The position numbers and the translations under genes are program-made. Positions 62,766-64,000 of a DNA stretch of 64,000 bases are shown here, piece after piece. The notes under the pieces were generated by a model, which did no database searches, was not told the DNA's origin, and worked only from the letters and a program-made list of their open reading frames with translations. Where the stretch lies: assembly GCF_011397635.1 (NCBI RefSeq), contig NC_064756.1:4916922-4980921 (forward strand), in the 5' to 3' direction. Numbering within the stretch: position 1 is the stretch's first letter; each line of letters opens with the position of its first letter. The DNA is from Epinephelus fuscoguttatus. Taxonomy: Eukaryota; Chordata; Actinopteri; Perciformes; Serranidae.

Positions 62766-64000
62766 TACCTTCTCGCATTTTTGTATCAGTCAGCGAAGTT
62801 AGCAAAACTGTTGGTTCCAAAGGAGCTATACTGAGAGTGTTTGGTGGTGTTAAGGCAGCTGCGACTGATTCATTGGATTTCAGTTGGCCTACAAAGTGTT
62901 TTCTTGTGATAGGCTCGGGTAGTGCTGGATATAATGACGACAGTTTGGAGCAGGAAAACGTCGATAGCTGATTGGCAGCACTGGACCAGCTGTTGCAGTC
63001 CAAGCAAAAACTTCTGCTGATACCGATAGTTTGTAAAAATCGGCACCGATTAATTGGCCAAACCAAAAAATTGGTTCCCAACTGGTCCAGATCTCTCCAC
63101 AGTCATTCGTTCAAGGTCCACACAGTTAGATTTATTCAGCATCATACTTGCGTCATGTCATCAAGCTAGTTTGCTGTCTCTGTTAAGCAGATGTCTGTAA
63201 GTCACGCACTCTACAGCAGGAAACGGCACTTCAAAATAAAAGCTCTGTGTTGGAAATTCACTGTACTTTAAAATAAAGTGTGTTTTTAACAAACTTGACA
63301 TGTTGGCAAGTTGACAGCCCACTTTCGGACCACGACCCACCAGCTGGGAGCCACTGCTTTAGCCTATTGGTTCACCCACAGGTTTGAAGCTCTGATTATC
63401 TCCTGAACAAGCACTTGATCTTAAAGCTTTGAGTTAGATTAAAATGAAAACAAGGAAACTTAATATGACCTACTAATGAAGGCATCTGCTGTGAAAACTG
63501 CTGTAACTCCAGCATCGTATTCGCTTTGCCATGAACATGCAGCTTAATCATATCCACACACTGACTTAAGTTAACCTCTCTCTTCATACTTGCTAAGGAA
63601 GCAGTGAACGTTAATTTGCTCATTTCTCACTGCAAAATAACTCCATATGAGCACAGCTGACACTAAACTAGCCAAAGAGTTTAGTTAATTTTGCGATTCC
63701 CTTTTCATCACTGCAGCAGTCAGGTGAAGTTCAGCTGGAGTGTTTGACGTCTCCAAACAAGCAAAACTATTCAGTGATCCAGCGTTTCTATCAGCCACAC
63801 AAAGCAGCTGTGAGAGCATTAAAAGTTCAGCATTAAAACACAGAGTTTACACATAATGGAGCTGTTCACACAGCTGCATTTTATCTACCGACACACAGCA
63901 GCAGACTGTACAGATCCTACGACATACCTCACCTTCTGTTTATCAATAACCTGTTACATCCTATTCCCCATTAACCAAACATATAATGTTCAATCAAAGC
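62766..64000. other. Window end, repeat debris and unassigned sequence
   Basis: About 62985-63090 carries ATCGGCACCGATTAATTGGC-type phrases like the ends of fish hAT elements. Around 63240-63360 the sequence looks like another dispersed repeat. Nothing was recognised after 63.4 kb. No exon could be supported. Confidence 0.4.

Overview
This is a gene-sparse, transposon-rich stretch of a fish genome, most likely a percomorph (spiny-rayed) teleost. Three spliced vertebrate genes can be reconstructed from exons with GT/AG borders and matching phases. The space between them is filled with repeat types typical of fish: hAT, PIF/Harbinger, Kolobok-like and Tc1 DNA transposons, L2- and RTE/Rex-type LINEs, a tRNA-derived SINE and many (CA)n tracts. 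The species call is inference; nothing here looks bacterial or viral.

Layout. (1) 1-16.7 kb, + strand: the 3' third of ecel1, an M13 zinc metallopeptidase. Six exons (7078-15204) carry the HELTH zinc site, the ENIAD motif and the C-terminal CSVW. The 5' exons lie outside the window behind an intron longer than 7 kb. (2) 16.7-44.9 kb, - strand: ccdc150, a long coiled-coil protein, with 18 exons recognised and a likely non-coding first exon near 44.8 kb. It converges tail-to-tail on ecel1, and the two polyadenylation signals sit a few bases apart. (3) 44.9-50.0 kb: intergenic block of an L2 LINE, two hAT-type elements and a PIF/Harbinger element. (4) 50.1-56.6 kb, + strand: a complete xaf1 (XIAP-associated factor 1) of seven exons and about 267 codons. 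It has an interferon-response-element-like site just upstream of the start codon. (5) 56.6-64 kb: repeats, a possible last exon of a minus-strand gene at 60.7 kb, and a third Kolobok-like copy.

The most interesting material is in the mobile elements. One TTAA-flanked family (three copies) carries a small acidic ORF ending in a cysteine cluster like the zinc-binding 'ballast' domain of P2X7; only the copy at 34.5 kb keeps the frame open. Another family (37.4, 41.7-44.2 and 51.4 kb) is an almost perfect 0.9-1 kb palindrome flanked by 5-bp target duplications, with a promoter-like GC/CCAAT/CRE-like module in each arm. Target-site duplications resolve several insertions, including a three-deep nest at 0.4-2.9 kb, a Tc1 transposase split by the palindromic element, and a hAT element that ends 33 bp before xaf1 exon 6.

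Limits: family assignments rest on reading motifs and remembered homologues, without alignments. Exon borders are by splice consensus and phase. ccdc150 probably lacks some exons in this reconstruction.
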